Shown: positions 18,317 to 27,158 of the stretch, in pieces
How positions within the stretch are numbered: the first letter of the stretch is position 1
How the letters are laid out: every line of letters starts with the position of its first letter
Notes under the pieces: model-generated
Told to the model about the DNA's origin: nothing
Database searches by the model: none
The model's input: the letters and a program-made list of their open reading frames with translations, nothing else
Translations under genes and position numbers: made by a program
Assembly (NCBI RefSeq): GCF_016019955.1
Contig: NZ_JAECRZ010000010.1
Span: 62,001 to 126,000 of the forward strand
Source of the DNA: Thiosulfatihalobacter marinus
GTDB taxonomy: Bacteria; Pseudomonadota; Alphaproteobacteria; Rhodobacterales; Rhodobacteraceae
Direction: 5' to 3'
DNA: 64,000 bases

Positions 18317-19318
18317 TCACTCACCAGGGAACCCCCTGACCGCCTGTATCCTGCCGCAAACGATATCACGCCGGTTCGAGATCGGCGCATCAATGTATTG
18401 CCCTGCAACCGGATGCGTGGCGTCCAGCGCGCCCAACTCGATCAGGAGGGCGGTAATGGCCGCTTCGGAGGCAACCGTTGATCCATCGGCAATCTTGAGC
18501 GCCACGCCCAGTTCCGGATCCGGCAGGATCGCAATGAAATACCCGTCGGCGCCGGTTTTCACAGCAACCTTGTGATCCATCGCGCGCATCAGTTCGGTGC
18601 AGGCGCGCCCCTCGCCGGCGACGTATTCGGGATGAGCCATCATCGCCGCGCGCAGCCGGGCCGCCGCCGTTGCGCGGGCGCCCTGGCCGTCGCGGGCGCT
18701 TGCGAAATACGCCATGGCGCGCGCCATACCGTGCATCGAGCAGGCCAGATTCGGCGCCGAGCAGCCGTCAATGGCAAAACCGGGGCTGGTTTCGTTAGTA
18801 ACATCCTCGAACGCCTCCCGCACCGCAATCTGCACGGGATGATCCGGGTCAATGTATTCCGGTCCGGCCCCCAGGTGGCGCGAAAGGGTCAGGAAACCGG
18901 AATGTTTTCCCGAACAGTAGTTGTGCACCTGACAAACCGGATCGCCACAGCGGATCAGCGCATCACGGGCGGGAATGTCGCGCGGCTCCTGCGGACCGCA
19001 GCGCAGATCGGTCTCTCCCAAACCCAAAGCCGCAAGCCATGCCCGCACCATGTCATTGTGGATCTCCGCGCCGTTGTGCGAGGCACAGGCCAATGCCAGA
19101 TGGCGCCCTGTCAAACCCAGTGCGTCGGCCGCCCCACTTTCCACCAGCGGCAGAGCCTGGATCATCTTGGAAGAGCTGCGCGGCAGCACAATGGCGCCGG
19201 GATCGCCCCATGATCGCACGATCTCGCCGCCCGCATTGCACACCACAGCATGGCCGAAATGGGTGGTTTCAAGAAAATCCCCCCTGTGCATTTCGATCAT
19301 CAAAGCCGGTTGAGTCAT
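18317..19318 (-). CDS. L-asparaginase, Rhizobium etli AnsA type (PF06089)
   Basis: A 333-residue asparaginase of the thermolabile type described from Rhizobium etli, unrelated to the E. coli enzymes. Supporting segments are LPRSSSKMIQALPLVESGAA, ALACASHNGAEIH, NYCSGKHSGFLTLSRHLG and the C-terminal GRACTELMRAM. The SSSK and SGKH motifs correspond to the conserved serine-lysine residues of the family. It hydrolyses asparagine to aspartate and ammonia in the cytoplasm. It is the first gene of a probable four-gene minus-strand unit with arfB, the aminotransferase and the kinase. Confidence 0.9.
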   Translation of the reverse strand: MTQPALMIEMHRGDFLETTHFGHAVVCNAGGEIVRSWGDPGAIVLPRSSSKMIQALPLVESGAADALGLTGRHLALACASHNGAEIHNDMVRAWLAALGLGETDLRCGPQEPRDIPARDALIRCGDPVCQVHNYCSGKHSGFLTLSRHLGAGPEYIDPDHPVQIAVREAFEDVTNETSPGFAIDGCSAPNLACSMHGMARAMAYFASARDGQGARATAAARLRAAMMAHPEYVAGEGRACTELMRAMDHKVAVKTGADGYFIAILPDPELGVALKIADGSTVASEAAITALLIELGALDATHPVAGQYIDAPISNRRDIVCGRIQAVRGFPGE

Positions 19319-19483
19319 GCTTCCTCACAGTTTCACTGGCAATTTTGTGCCAACAGGTCTTTCGTCCCGCATTCAAATCAGGCTAAACTGAGGCTATCGG
19401 GATAGAAATGTCCAGCCCACCAAAAAAGGCGACAGGCCGGGGCGGACTGATCGAGGCAAATGACAGCTTGGAGGCTGTGAATT

Positions 19484-20017
19484 ATGGGATCACGTTTCAT
19501 TGGCGCGATTGCCGCGGTTGGCCTTTCGCTGATCGCATTTGGCGCGACGGCACAACAGGTCAGCGACAACCAGGTTGCCGCCATGACCGACTGGAGTGTG
19601 TTTGAATACAAGGATGGCGAGAAGCGCGAATGCTGGGCCGTCAGCACCGCCAAGGAAAGCGTCAACACGCGCGAGGGCCGCGTCGTCGCGGTGCGGCGCA
19701 GCGATATCCTGTTGATGGTCAGCTTTCTGCCGCACATGAAGGTCGCGGGCCAGGTCGGATTCACCGGCGGGTATCCGTTTGCCGGCGGTTCCAATGTTGA
19801 TGTGAAGATAGATGGCCAAAACTTTGTTCTGATCACCGAAGGCGAATGGGCGTGGCCCGCCTCTGCGGGAGATGATGCCAAGATCGTTGCGGCCATGAAG
19901 CGCGGCACCGAAGCCACGCTGTCCGCGCGGTCATCCCGCGGCACCAAAACAGAAGACACGTTTTCCCTTCTGGGCTTTACCGCCGCCGTGGAAGACGCCG
20001 AGAAACGCTGCAAGTGA
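19484..20017 (+). CDS. Invasion-associated locus B (IalB)-like secreted protein
   Basis: A 177-residue exported protein with a Sec signal peptide (about residues 1-22, ending ATA-QQ). The mature part has the IalB-like pattern: a DWSVFEYKDGEKRECWAVS segment with an early Cys, a central basic-residue-rich strand region, and a closing CK with the second cysteine, so one disulfide is likely. IalB was named in Bartonella, but homologues are widespread in free-living Rhodobacteraceae, where the role is unknown. GGAGG lies 9 bases before the ATG. It is divergent from the asparaginase gene. Confidence 0.85.
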   Translation: MGSRFIGAIAAVGLSLIAFGATAQQVSDNQVAAMTDWSVFEYKDGEKRECWAVSTAKESVNTREGRVVAVRRSDILLMVSFLPHMKVAGQVGFTGGYPFAGGSNVDVKIDGQNFVLITEGEWAWPASAGDDAKIVAAMKRGTEATLSARSSRGTKTEDTFSLLGFTAAVEDAEKRCK

Positions 20018-20132
20018 TGACATCTCGCCCGACAGGGCGAGAATCTGCCCCTGCCAGGGCTCCAAGCTGCCGTGACCACCTGGGGAAGCCGACCGGATAA
20101 ACCGGGCGGTAAACCGACATGTGGAGCAGATC

Positions 20133-20840
20133 ATGGCGACGCCGAATTTCACACAGATCGGGAGCAAAGGAAGCACCCCGAATACGACCGCCCAGATTGA
20201 CGAAAACGGCAAACGACCTTGTGCCGACCGGAACGAAGGCACGATCCCCTGTTTTCTGCGCGGCACCCTGATTGCAACGCGTCAGGGTGAAGTCGCCGTG
20301 GAAGACCTGCGGCCGGGCGACACGGTGGTGGTCCGTGACGGCGGGTTTGCGCCAATCAGGTGGATCGGTTCTTATCGGGCCAACGCGCGCGGCGCCGGGC
20401 GGGAATTATGTGCGCCGGTCCGTATCCCGCAGGGCGCAATGGGGCGCGGTGTTCCGGCGCGCGATCTTTATGTGTCACCCAACCACCGGATCTGGATGCG
20501 CGATCCCAGCTTCGAGACACTATTTGAAGAGCGCGAAGTGCTGATCCCGGCCAAACAGTTGGTGGGCTGGAAAGGCATCGAGCAGGTCTGTTATGTACCC
20601 GATCCCGAGTATTTTCACCTCTTGTTCGACCAACACCAGATCATCATTTCCGACGGGATGCAGACCGAAAGTTTCCATCCGGGAGAATTGACCTTCGATC
20701 AGTTCGAGCATGAAGCACGCGATGAGATTCTTCGCATGTTTCCCGAGTTGATCAACCTGGCCGCCTATGGCGATACCGCGCGACGCTGCTTGAAGAGCCA
20801 CGAGGCGCAGCAGGCGGTACAGGCCGTATGGGTGGCCTGA
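20133..20840 (+). CDS. Hint-domain protein (Hint-1), stand-alone
   Basis: A 235-residue protein made almost wholly of a Hedgehog/intein (Hint) domain. A short ~30-residue leader ends in PCFLRGTLIAT, with the expected nucleophilic Cys. Next come VEDLRPGDTVVVRDGG, the block-B-like VSPNHRIWMRD with its histidine, HLLFDQHQIIISDGMQTESFHPG, and a tail with the same layout as in Hint-A and Hint-C (FDQFEHEARDEILRMFPELI). I use the ATG at 20133, with GGAG upstream, instead of the GTG at 20121. No signal peptide is seen. The leader is too short to be a folded passenger, so any self-cleavage would release only a peptide. Function unknown. Confidence 0.87.
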   Translation: MATPNFTQIGSKGSTPNTTAQIDENGKRPCADRNEGTIPCFLRGTLIATRQGEVAVEDLRPGDTVVVRDGGFAPIRWIGSYRANARGAGRELCAPVRIPQGAMGRGVPARDLYVSPNHRIWMRDPSFETLFEEREVLIPAKQLVGWKGIEQVCYVPDPEYFHLLFDQHQIIISDGMQTESFHPGELTFDQFEHEARDEILRMFPELINLAAYGDTARRCLKSHEAQQAVQAVWVA

Positions 20841-20924
20841 GCGGCGGCGCCCCTTGTTTTGTTTGCTTTCGCGGCCAAATGGTGTAATGCACCCGTCTGA
20901 TTTCCTAGCCCGGACACCAAAGCC

Positions 20925-22118
20925 ATGACCGCCAGCGCCCCTGTCACGCAGGACGTGATCACCGTTCCCCGCAAGCTGCCCGAGGGTGGCAGGATCAACC
21001 TTGTCGGCCTGACCCGGGACAAGCTGCGCGCGGTGCTTGTTGAAAACGGTACGCCGGAAAAGCAGGCCAAGATGCGGGTCAATCAGATCTGGCAATGGGT
21101 GTACCAATGGGGCGTGCGTGATTTTCATGCCATGACCAACCTGTCCAAGGCCTATCGGGCGCAGCTGGACGAAAAGTTCTGCATCGAAATTCCCGAGATG
21201 GTCAGCCGCCAGATCAGCGCGGACGGTACGCGCAAATATCTGGTGCGGATCGCGGGCGGACATGAGGTTGAGGTTGTGTATATCCCGGAAACCGATCGGG
21301 GCACGCTGTGCGTGTCTTCGCAGGTCGGGTGTACGCTGACCTGTTCCTTTTGCCACACGGGTACGCAAAAGCTGGTGCGCAATCTGACCGCCGCAGAGAT
21401 TGTGGGGCAGATCATGATGGCGCGCGACGATCTGGATGAATGGCCCCAGCCGGGTGTCGGCACGGGCGACGCGGGGCCAAGGCTGGTATCCAACATCGTT
21501 CTGATGGGCATGGGCGAGCCGTTGTACAACTTTGAAAACGTGCGGGATGCGATGAAGATCGCCATGGACGGCGAAGGCATTTCCCTGTCGCGGCGCCGCA
21601 TCACGCTGTCCACGTCCGGCGTTGTGCCCGAAATCGGGCGGACCGCCGAAGAGATCGGATGCATGTTGGCCGTGTCATTCCATGCCACCACAGACGAGGT
21701 GCGGGATACGCTGGTACCGATCAACAAGCGCTGGAACATCGACGCGCTGCTGGCCGCGTTGCGCGCCTATCCCAGCCTGTCCAACTCCGAGCGGATCACG
21801 TTTGAATACGTGATGCTCAAGGGTGTAAACGACAGCGATGCGGATGCACGCCGGCTGGTCAAGCTGATCAGCGGTATTCCGGCCAAGATCAACCTGATCC
21901 CGTTCAACGAATGGCCGGGATCACCCTATCATCGCTCGGATTGGGACCGTATCGAAGCATTTGCCGACATCATCTACAAGGCAGGCTATGCCTCGCCCAT
22001 CCGCACCCCGCGCGGCGAAGACATCATGGCAGCCTGTGGTCAGTTGAAATCCGCGACCGAGCGCGCCCGCAAATCGCGCAAACAGATCGAGGCCGAAGCC
22101 GGATTGAAAGAAACCTGA
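20925..22118 (+). CDS. rlmN: Dual-specificity rRNA/tRNA adenine-C2 methyltransferase RlmN
   Basis: A 397-residue radical-SAM enzyme that methylates C2 of A2503 in 23S rRNA and of A37 in some tRNAs. The 4Fe-4S/SAM motif is C136-xxx-C140-xx-C143 ([12 protein letters not shown]). The two catalytic cysteines are C129 (TLCVSSQ) and the one in the C-terminal AACGQLK segment. GMGEPLYN and the TLSTSGVVP segment are also conserved. Length is typical of the alphaproteobacterial protein. It is 84 bases after the Hint-1 gene on the same strand. Confidence 0.97.
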   Translation: MTASAPVTQDVITVPRKLPEGGRINLVGLTRDKLRAVLVENGTPEKQAKMRVNQIWQWVYQWGVRDFHAMTNLSKAYRAQLDEKFCIEIPEMVSRQISADGTRKYLVRIAGGHEVEVVYIPETDRGTLCVSSQVGCTLTCSFCHTGTQKLVRNLTAAEIVGQIMMARDDLDEWPQPGVGTGDAGPRLVSNIVLMGMGEPLYNFENVRDAMKIAMDGEGISLSRRRITLSTSGVVPEIGRTAEEIGCMLAVSFHATTDEVRDTLVPINKRWNIDALLAALRAYPSLSNSERITFEYVMLKGVNDSDADARRLVKLISGIPAKINLIPFNEWPGSPYHRSDWDRIEAFADIIYKAGYASPIRTPRGEDIMAACGQLKSATERARKSRKQIEAEAGLKET

Positions 22119-22185
22119 CGTTCCGGCTTAACGAAACGTGAAAAACCTGTAGGCTTTGCGCGAGTATTCAAAAGGAAGGACGCGC

Positions 22186-22569
22186 ATGCCCCGGTTTATC
22201 ATTTCGACAGGCGCTCATCTGATTGCCAATGCCATTGGCCTGCTACTGGCCACAATTTTGCTGGACGGATTTTCCATCGGGCCGCTGGCCCTGATTATCG
22301 TGACGGTAATTTTTACCGTGATTCTGATGATCCTGACCCCGATCATCCGCAAGATCTCGGAAAAGAACATGCCGTCGCTGCTGGGCGGGCTGTCCCTTGT
22401 GACAATCTTCTTTGGCCTGCTGATTACACAGCCCTTTGTACAGGGCTTTAGCATCGGTGGCACGGCCAACCTTTTGGCGGCGACCCTGCTGGTCTGGCTT
22501 GGGGCACTGATTGCCGGTATCCTGCTGCCCAAGTACGTATTTACCTCATTGAATCAGTCAAAATCGTAA
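22186..22569 (+). CDS. Small integral membrane protein, phage-holin/DUF-like four-helix type
   Basis: A 127-residue protein with four predicted transmembrane stretches (about 5-27, 31-50, 62-84 and 92-115) separated by short loops, the second loop carrying the charged IIRKISEKNM segment. This pattern matches the small family annotated as phage-holin-like or mycobacterial four-TM membrane proteins; the name reflects similarity only, and no lysis genes are near. The ATG at 22186 follows AAGGAAGGA. Function unknown. Confidence 0.75.
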   Translation: MPRFIISTGAHLIANAIGLLLATILLDGFSIGPLALIIVTVIFTVILMILTPIIRKISEKNMPSLLGGLSLVTIFFGLLITQPFVQGFSIGGTANLLAATLLVWLGALIAGILLPKYVFTSLNQSKS

Positions 22570-22672
22570 ACAATCTTTTTCCACGCCCAGAACTTTCCAC
22601 ATTTGAGCGCCAATTTGGCCCCGATCAACAGTCAGTTTCCAATGTGTCAACAAACTCAGAAGGGACTGACAG

Positions 22673-22882
22673 ATGGCACATGCAGATATTGGCGGCGCAA
22701 TCATTGATACGCCTGTACTGGACATCCTCAAGCGCGAACGCTCCAAGGCGCTGAGCGTGCGGGAATGGAAATTCCGCCTTGCCGGCTATGGCTATGCGAT
22801 CAAGGACGTAGCGGGCGCCCAGATCGTAACCAAGCTGCCGCAGGGCACCGAGCTGGGCGTTCTGCCAAGCCACATTCACTGA
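22673..22882 (+). CDS. Conserved small hypothetical protein
   Basis: A 69-residue soluble protein (MAHADIGGAIIDTPVLDI...) with an AAGGGA ribosome binding site eight bases upstream of the ATG. A mixed basic and hydrophobic middle (ALSVREWKFRLAGYGYAI) is followed by a short Gly/Leu-rich end. No family is recognised. The good start context and codon use like its neighbours argue that it is real. It lies between the small membrane protein gene and the convergent LOG-family gene. Confidence 0.7.
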   Translation: MAHADIGGAIIDTPVLDILKRERSKALSVREWKFRLAGYGYAIKDVAGAQIVTKLPQGTELGVLPSHIH

Positions 22883-22951
22883 GGGATCAAGGCGATTGCA
22901 AAGCGCCTTGAAAGCGATTTCAGAATCGCGTCCTGCACCCGGATTATCGGA

Positions 22952-23785
22952 TCAGCGCCCGGGGATTTCGCCCCGGCGCCCGCAATCCCCCCAAGTGTCG
23001 ATCACCTCGATCGCCTCTTGCGCGGTTTCGACGAACCGGAACAGTTCCAGATCCTTGGCAGATATTGTGCCGGCCTCGGCCAGCGCCTCCCAGTTGATGA
23101 TCTTCTCCCAGAATTCGCGGCCGAACAGAAGAAATGGAACACATTCCATGCGTCCGGTCTGGATCAGCGTCAGGGATTCAAACATCTCGTCCATCGTGCC
23201 AAACCCGCCGGGGAACACACAGATCGCGCGGGCACGCATCAGGAAATGCATCTTGCGGATAGCGAAATAGTGAAAGTTGAAGCACAACTCCGGCGTCACA
23301 TACTCGTTTGGCGCTTGCTCGTGAGGCAAGACGATATTCAGCCCGATTGATTTGCCGCCCGCATCCACGGCACCACGATTGGCGGCCTCCATCACGCCCG
23401 GCCCCCCGCCGGAAACAATCACGTTTTCACGCCCGTTGCTGCGCTCTGTCATCAGGCGTGCAAAATTGCGGGCCTCTTCGTAATATCGCGACAGACCAGC
23501 CAGGGTTTCGGTTCGCGCCGTTGTCTTCTTGGCAGGTTCGGGAATCCGCGCACCGCCAAACAGAACGATCGTGCTTTCGATACCGTGCTCATCCAGGATC
23601 AACTGTGGTTTGAGCAATTCCAGCTGCAATCGAACCGGTCGAAGCTCCTCCCGGCACAGGAAATCATCATCCGCAAAGGCCAGGCGATATGCCGACGAGC
23701 GCGTTTGCGGCGTATCCGGCACCTGGCTGGCCGCGTCGCGATCACTATGGGCGTCAGACAGGGGATGCAGGCGGTCGTCTTTCAT
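22952..23785 (-). CDS. LOG-family protein (cytokinin riboside 5'-monophosphate phosphoribohydrolase-like)
   Basis: A 277-residue Rossmann-fold protein of the TIGR00730/LOG family, often misnamed lysine decarboxylase. SGGGPGVMEAANRGA and FPGGFGTMDEMFE (the PGGxGTxxE motif) are the nucleotide-binding and catalytic signatures. The first ~100 residues form an N-terminal extension seen in the longer type-II-like bacterial members. I place the start at the ATG at 23785; the frame stays open to 23851 but lacks family resemblance there. LOG enzymes hydrolyse AMP or related nucleotide monophosphates; the physiological substrate here is unknown. It is divergent from dapD. Confidence 0.88.
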   Translation of the reverse strand: MKDDRLHPLSDAHSDRDAASQVPDTPQTRSSAYRLAFADDDFLCREELRPVRLQLELLKPQLILDEHGIESTIVLFGGARIPEPAKKTTARTETLAGLSRYYEEARNFARLMTERSNGRENVIVSGGGPGVMEAANRGAVDAGGKSIGLNIVLPHEQAPNEYVTPELCFNFHYFAIRKMHFLMRARAICVFPGGFGTMDEMFESLTLIQTGRMECVPFLLFGREFWEKIINWEALAEAGTISAKDLELFRFVETAQEAIEVIDTWGDCGRRGEIPGR

Positions 23786-23925
23786 GAGGCATGTCCTTTG
23801 ATGCGCGTTTTCACACAGACGTACTGTGTTTGGGCGGCAGGTGCCAGTCACGCGATTGCGAGGGTGACGCGGGGGCGCGATGTCGCTATGAAAGCCCGAA
23901 TCCTCTTTGATCGGAGCAAAAAGAC

Positions 23926-24753
23926 ATGTCGAACGCCCAATTGGAAAATGCCATCGAAGCCGCGTGGGAGGCCCGCGATACGATTACGCCTTCGACCGGC
24001 GGCGAAACCCGCGAAGCCATCGAAGACACGCTGAACGCGCTGGATTCGGGCGCGCTCCGCGTGGCGGAGAAAATGGAAAACGGCGATTGGCATGTGAACC
24101 AATGGGCCAAGAAGGCCGTGCTGCTTGGCTTTCGCCTGAAGGACATGGAACAGCAGGACGGCGGCCCGCAGGGCGGCCATTGGTGGGACAAGGTGGACAG
24201 CAAGTTCAAGGGCTGGGGCGATAGCGAATGGACCGGGGCCGGTTTCCGCGCCGTACCCAATTGCATCGTGCGCAAGTCGGCCTATATCGCGCCCGGCGTG
24301 GTGCTGATGCCGTCCTTCGTGAATCTGGGCGCCTATGTGGATGAAGGCACGATGGTGGATACCTGGGCCACGGTGGGCAGCTGTGCACAGATCGGCAAGA
24401 ATGTGCATTTGTCGGGTGGTGTGGGCATCGGCGGTGTGCTGGAGCCAATGCAGGCCGGGCCGACGATCATCGAGGACAACTGCTTTATCGGGGCCCGTTC
24501 GGAAGTGGTCGAGGGTTGTATTGTCCGCGAAGGGTCGGTCTTGGGAATGGGCGTGTTCATCGGCCAGTCCACCAAGATTGTTGATCGTGAGACAGGTGAG
24601 GTGATGTATGGCGAAGTCCCGTCCGGGTCGGTTGTGGTTGCAGGCTCTATGCCCTCCAAAAACGGGGTAAACCTTTACTGTGCGGTCATCGTCAAACGCG
24701 TTGACGCACGGACCCGCTCCAAGACATCGATCAACGAGCTTTTGCGCGATTGA
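23926..24753 (+). CDS. dapD: 2,3,4,5-tetrahydropyridine-2,6-dicarboxylate N-succinyltransferase
   Basis: A 275-residue acyltransferase that transfers succinyl from succinyl-CoA in the succinylase branch of lysine and meso-diaminopimelate synthesis. After an alpha-helical N-terminal domain come hexapeptide repeats of the left-handed beta-helix ([57 protein letters not shown]). The protein works as a trimer in the cytoplasm. A strong terminator follows. dapE, the next-but-one enzyme of the pathway, is 5.4 kb downstream on the same strand, with Hint genes in between. Confidence 0.97.
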   Translation: MSNAQLENAIEAAWEARDTITPSTGGETREAIEDTLNALDSGALRVAEKMENGDWHVNQWAKKAVLLGFRLKDMEQQDGGPQGGHWWDKVDSKFKGWGDSEWTGAGFRAVPNCIVRKSAYIAPGVVLMPSFVNLGAYVDEGTMVDTWATVGSCAQIGKNVHLSGGVGIGGVLEPMQAGPTIIEDNCFIGARSEVVEGCIVREGSVLGMGVFIGQSTKIVDRETGEVMYGEVPSGSVVVAGSMPSKNGVNLYCAVIVKRVDARTRSKTSINELLRD

Positions 24754-24776
24754 TTCAGCACATCGCTTTCGTGCAG

Positions 24777-24810
24777 AAGGCGCGGTCGGTTGGCCGCGCC
24801 TTTTCCTTTC
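24777..24810 (+). terminator. Rho-independent terminator of dapD
   Basis: A 7-bp stem, GGCGCGG (24779-24785) and CCGCGCC (24794-24800), with an 8-base loop, followed by TTTTCCTTT. It sits 25 bases after the dapD stop codon. Confidence 0.88.
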
Positions 24811-24890
24811 ACTGGTCAGGCACCAGCCTGAACCGCACTGACTTTCTTCTTTTCCGTCAGACCTTTGACAGCATCAAACATGCCAGCCTG

Positions 24891-26477
24891 TCACGCCGCC
24901 CGAAACAACGCCTCTGCCTCGTATTTGCGTAAGGATACCCGGGCGGCAGGGCCATAACCATAGCCCATCATCGCATCAAGACTGGGCATCAGGCGCAGGA
25001 TTTCTTCTCGCGTTTCTGGGTCGAAACTGTCAATGGTTTCCCGGCCCGGATGATAGCTTTCGCTGTCCATACCATTGCCCCGCACGATTTCATGTCGATC
25101 AAACAGCAGGTGAACATATGTCACCGGTTCGCGCGTTTCGCGCACAGTGATCGTGGTGCCGTTCACAAGATCCTTGGCCTTTACCAACACTTCGGATTCA
25201 CCGAACAAAAGGGCCGCCTTGGGCGAATGGAACAGGACACGGTGGTTGGGCGAGAACTCGACAGCGCCGTGATTGCCCAGCGCCCCGGCCTCAAACCGGA
25301 TAGGCGCGTCTGCGCCGCGTGCGATGCGCGTCGTCTTGCCGATCCAGCGCAAAGGCTGAAATCCGTTATCCCGCGTCAGGATCATATGACCAGGGGTCAA
25401 ATCCTCCACCCTGACCATACCGGTCTGCGTTACGATTTCGGTTCCGGCGACAAAACAAGGCGCCGTCGCTTCGGTTGTCTCCAACGTGACAAAGCCGACA
25501 TCGGTGTTCCCTTCGTCATCTTCGACGGTGTAGGTGAAGACATTGCTGCCCACATCGGCATCGGTTTGCGCCGTGATCGTGCCATCGGCATTCAGCGTGA
25601 TCACTTCGCCGGTAGGCAACGCAACGCTGTCCCCGGCGGAAACAAGCTGACCGTTGATATGGGTGATCGTCAATGTGCCGCCGGAATTGGCATCGTCATT
25701 GGCAAGGATGTCGAACGTGTCGGAATCCTCCGCCCCAACGGCGATCTCGTCATCGCCGGCAACAAGAGCACTTTGTACTGAATCCCCGGCGATCAGCAGG
25801 TTGGAATCATAATACCGGTCGCCCCCATCCGCGATGGCAATCTTGATCGTGTTGACTTCGCCGGGGGTGACGGGCGCCTTGAGCGTCAGCGTGACGGTGA
25901 AGCCATCCATCTCGGTATTGGCGATCTCGGCATTGGCGGGATTGTCGATATAGAGGTTGGAATTCGATGAATCGTTGATGTTGTTGATGGTGATATCGCC
26001 ATCGCCCACAGTCAGTTCGGCCTGTTCGCCATTGACCCAGATGCCCACGGCATCGTTAAAGCCCGATCCCACATATTCCAGATACTCCTCGGACGAAAAC
26101 ACCACCTGCATCGTCAGCGTGCTGCCATCCGGCACAAACTGCGCTTCGAACACGGCGGCGTCATAGGTGCGCACCCCGGCGATCTCGTCCAGATCGTCAT
26201 CCCCGGCAGTTCGCATGTTGCCCGACGTGCTGGAACTGTCATTCGCGTCACCGGAACTGTTGGTGATCGAACTGGCGCGCCCGGTCGACAGGATAACGCC
26301 GGTATCGGACGGCGTGACACCAGGCGCAACGCTGTCACCACTGGAGAACACTCCCGAGGCAGCGTTGGCACCCGTGTATGTGGCCGACGTAATCTCGATG
26401 CCCGAACCAAACATCGCGTTTGCCATGTCCATGGCACTGGCAGATGTGTCAATTGGCAGCTCTGATGCCGTTGGCAT
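24891..26477 (-). CDS. Choice-of-anchor L / Ig-like / Hint-domain protein (Hint-A)
   Basis: A 528-residue acidic protein. Residues ~1-225 form a choice-of-anchor L-type domain (MFGSGIEITSATYTG..., GVILSTGRA, VFSSEEYLEYVGSGFNDAVG, DGFTVTLTLKAPV). Residues ~230-330 are a VCBS/cadherin-like Ig domain (DSDTFDILANDDAN, VFTYTVEDDEGNTDVGFVTL). The remainder is a Hint domain starting APCFVAGTEIVT with the nucleophilic Cys, then FSPNHRVLFHS and HLLFDRHEIVRGNGMDSESYHPG, and a tail ending MMGYGYGPAARVSLRKYEAEAL. The ATG at 26477 has AGGGG upstream. No signal peptide is present, so export, if any, would use a type I or other route. It is a close paralogue of Hint-C, 1.8 kb away. Confidence 0.88.
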   Translation of the reverse strand: MPTASELPIDTSASAMDMANAMFGSGIEITSATYTGANAASGVFSSGDSVAPGVTPSDTGVILSTGRASSITNSSGDANDSSSTSGNMRTAGDDDLDEIAGVRTYDAAVFEAQFVPDGSTLTMQVVFSSEEYLEYVGSGFNDAVGIWVNGEQAELTVGDGDITINNINDSSNSNLYIDNPANAEIANTEMDGFTVTLTLKAPVTPGEVNTIKIAIADGGDRYYDSNLLIAGDSVQSALVAGDDEIAVGAEDSDTFDILANDDANSGGTLTITHINGQLVSAGDSVALPTGEVITLNADGTITAQTDADVGSNVFTYTVEDDEGNTDVGFVTLETTEATAPCFVAGTEIVTQTGMVRVEDLTPGHMILTRDNGFQPLRWIGKTTRIARGADAPIRFEAGALGNHGAVEFSPNHRVLFHSPKAALLFGESEVLVKAKDLVNGTTITVRETREPVTYVHLLFDRHEIVRGNGMDSESYHPGRETIDSFDPETREEILRLMPSLDAMMGYGYGPAARVSLRKYEAEALFRAA

Positions 26478-26787
26478 ATCGATCCCCTTTTCCTTACTAG
26501 TCACTCAAAAACACTTATGATCAGGCACCCACTCAATCTTGGGATTCCCGGCCAGAATTTTAGGAGAAAATGCCAATTGCATTCCCCTTTGGGATAGCCG
26601 TGACTATCTTGATTCACGAAACCCGGCATCAGGCGCCCGCCCTTCGTGCGTCATCCAAGAGGTAAGCCGAACATATTTGAATTCAGTTTCCGCCAAGGCT
26701 CATTCTGCATCGCAATCGAAACAAATTCGCGGGATCAGGAACCGCCCAGGTTGACGGCCCAATACCAAGCGGGATAAGGCCAGCGGC
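26478..26787. other. Divergent intergenic region between Hint-A and a small hypothetical gene
   Basis: A 310-base, relatively AT-rich stretch with no convincing coding sequence. It must carry the promoters of Hint-A (minus) and of the plus-strand hypothetical gene at 26788. I see no repeat or hairpin that stands out. Confidence 0.5.
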
Positions 26788-27150
26788 ATGGACAAGCCCC
26801 CCAAGAAATCCCGCCAGCAAGTTTTCACGCTGCTTGTGCAGGTCGGCCGCAAGGACGGCGATGGTCTGCCTGACGGCGCGACCGGTGGCGCCCTGATGAT
26901 CTATGCCAGCGGTGTGGACGAGGCCGAGGCCGTGCGCGAAACCGTGGCTATCCTCAAGCAGGCTGAACTGAACCCACTGGATGTCACCGGATACGGAACC
27001 ATCCAGGAGCGCGAAGCCCAGGGGCACGACATCGACACAGAAGAGCGCGCGCTCATGCAAAGAGCCTTGGATGAAAACTCGGTGGTTGTTGCCCAGTTGA
27101 CGCCGTTCTTTCATGGCGAGGAAAGCGACACCACAGAACCCCGGCAATAG
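26788..27150 (+). CDS. Conserved hypothetical protein between dapD and dapE
   Basis: A 120-residue soluble acidic protein (MDKPPKKSRQQVFTLLVQVG..., ending HGEESDTTEPRQ). The middle has a regular alpha/beta pattern (GGALMIYASGVDEAEAVRETVAILKQAELNPLDVTGYGTIQERE), as in small ferredoxin-like folds. AAGG precedes the ATG. I recognise no named family; its position on the plus strand between dapD and dapE suggests that dapD, this gene and dapE were once neighbours before the minus-strand Hint genes were added. Function unknown. Confidence 0.72.
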   Translation: MDKPPKKSRQQVFTLLVQVGRKDGDGLPDGATGGALMIYASGVDEAEAVRETVAILKQAELNPLDVTGYGTIQEREAQGHDIDTEERALMQRALDENSVVVAQLTPFFHGEESDTTEPRQ

Positions 27151-27158
27151 ACCTGGTG

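Noticed and set aside
20023..20042. Hairpin TCTCGCCC/GGGCGAGA after the IalB-like gene
   Set aside because: No T-run follows, and the stem is short; not listed as a terminator.
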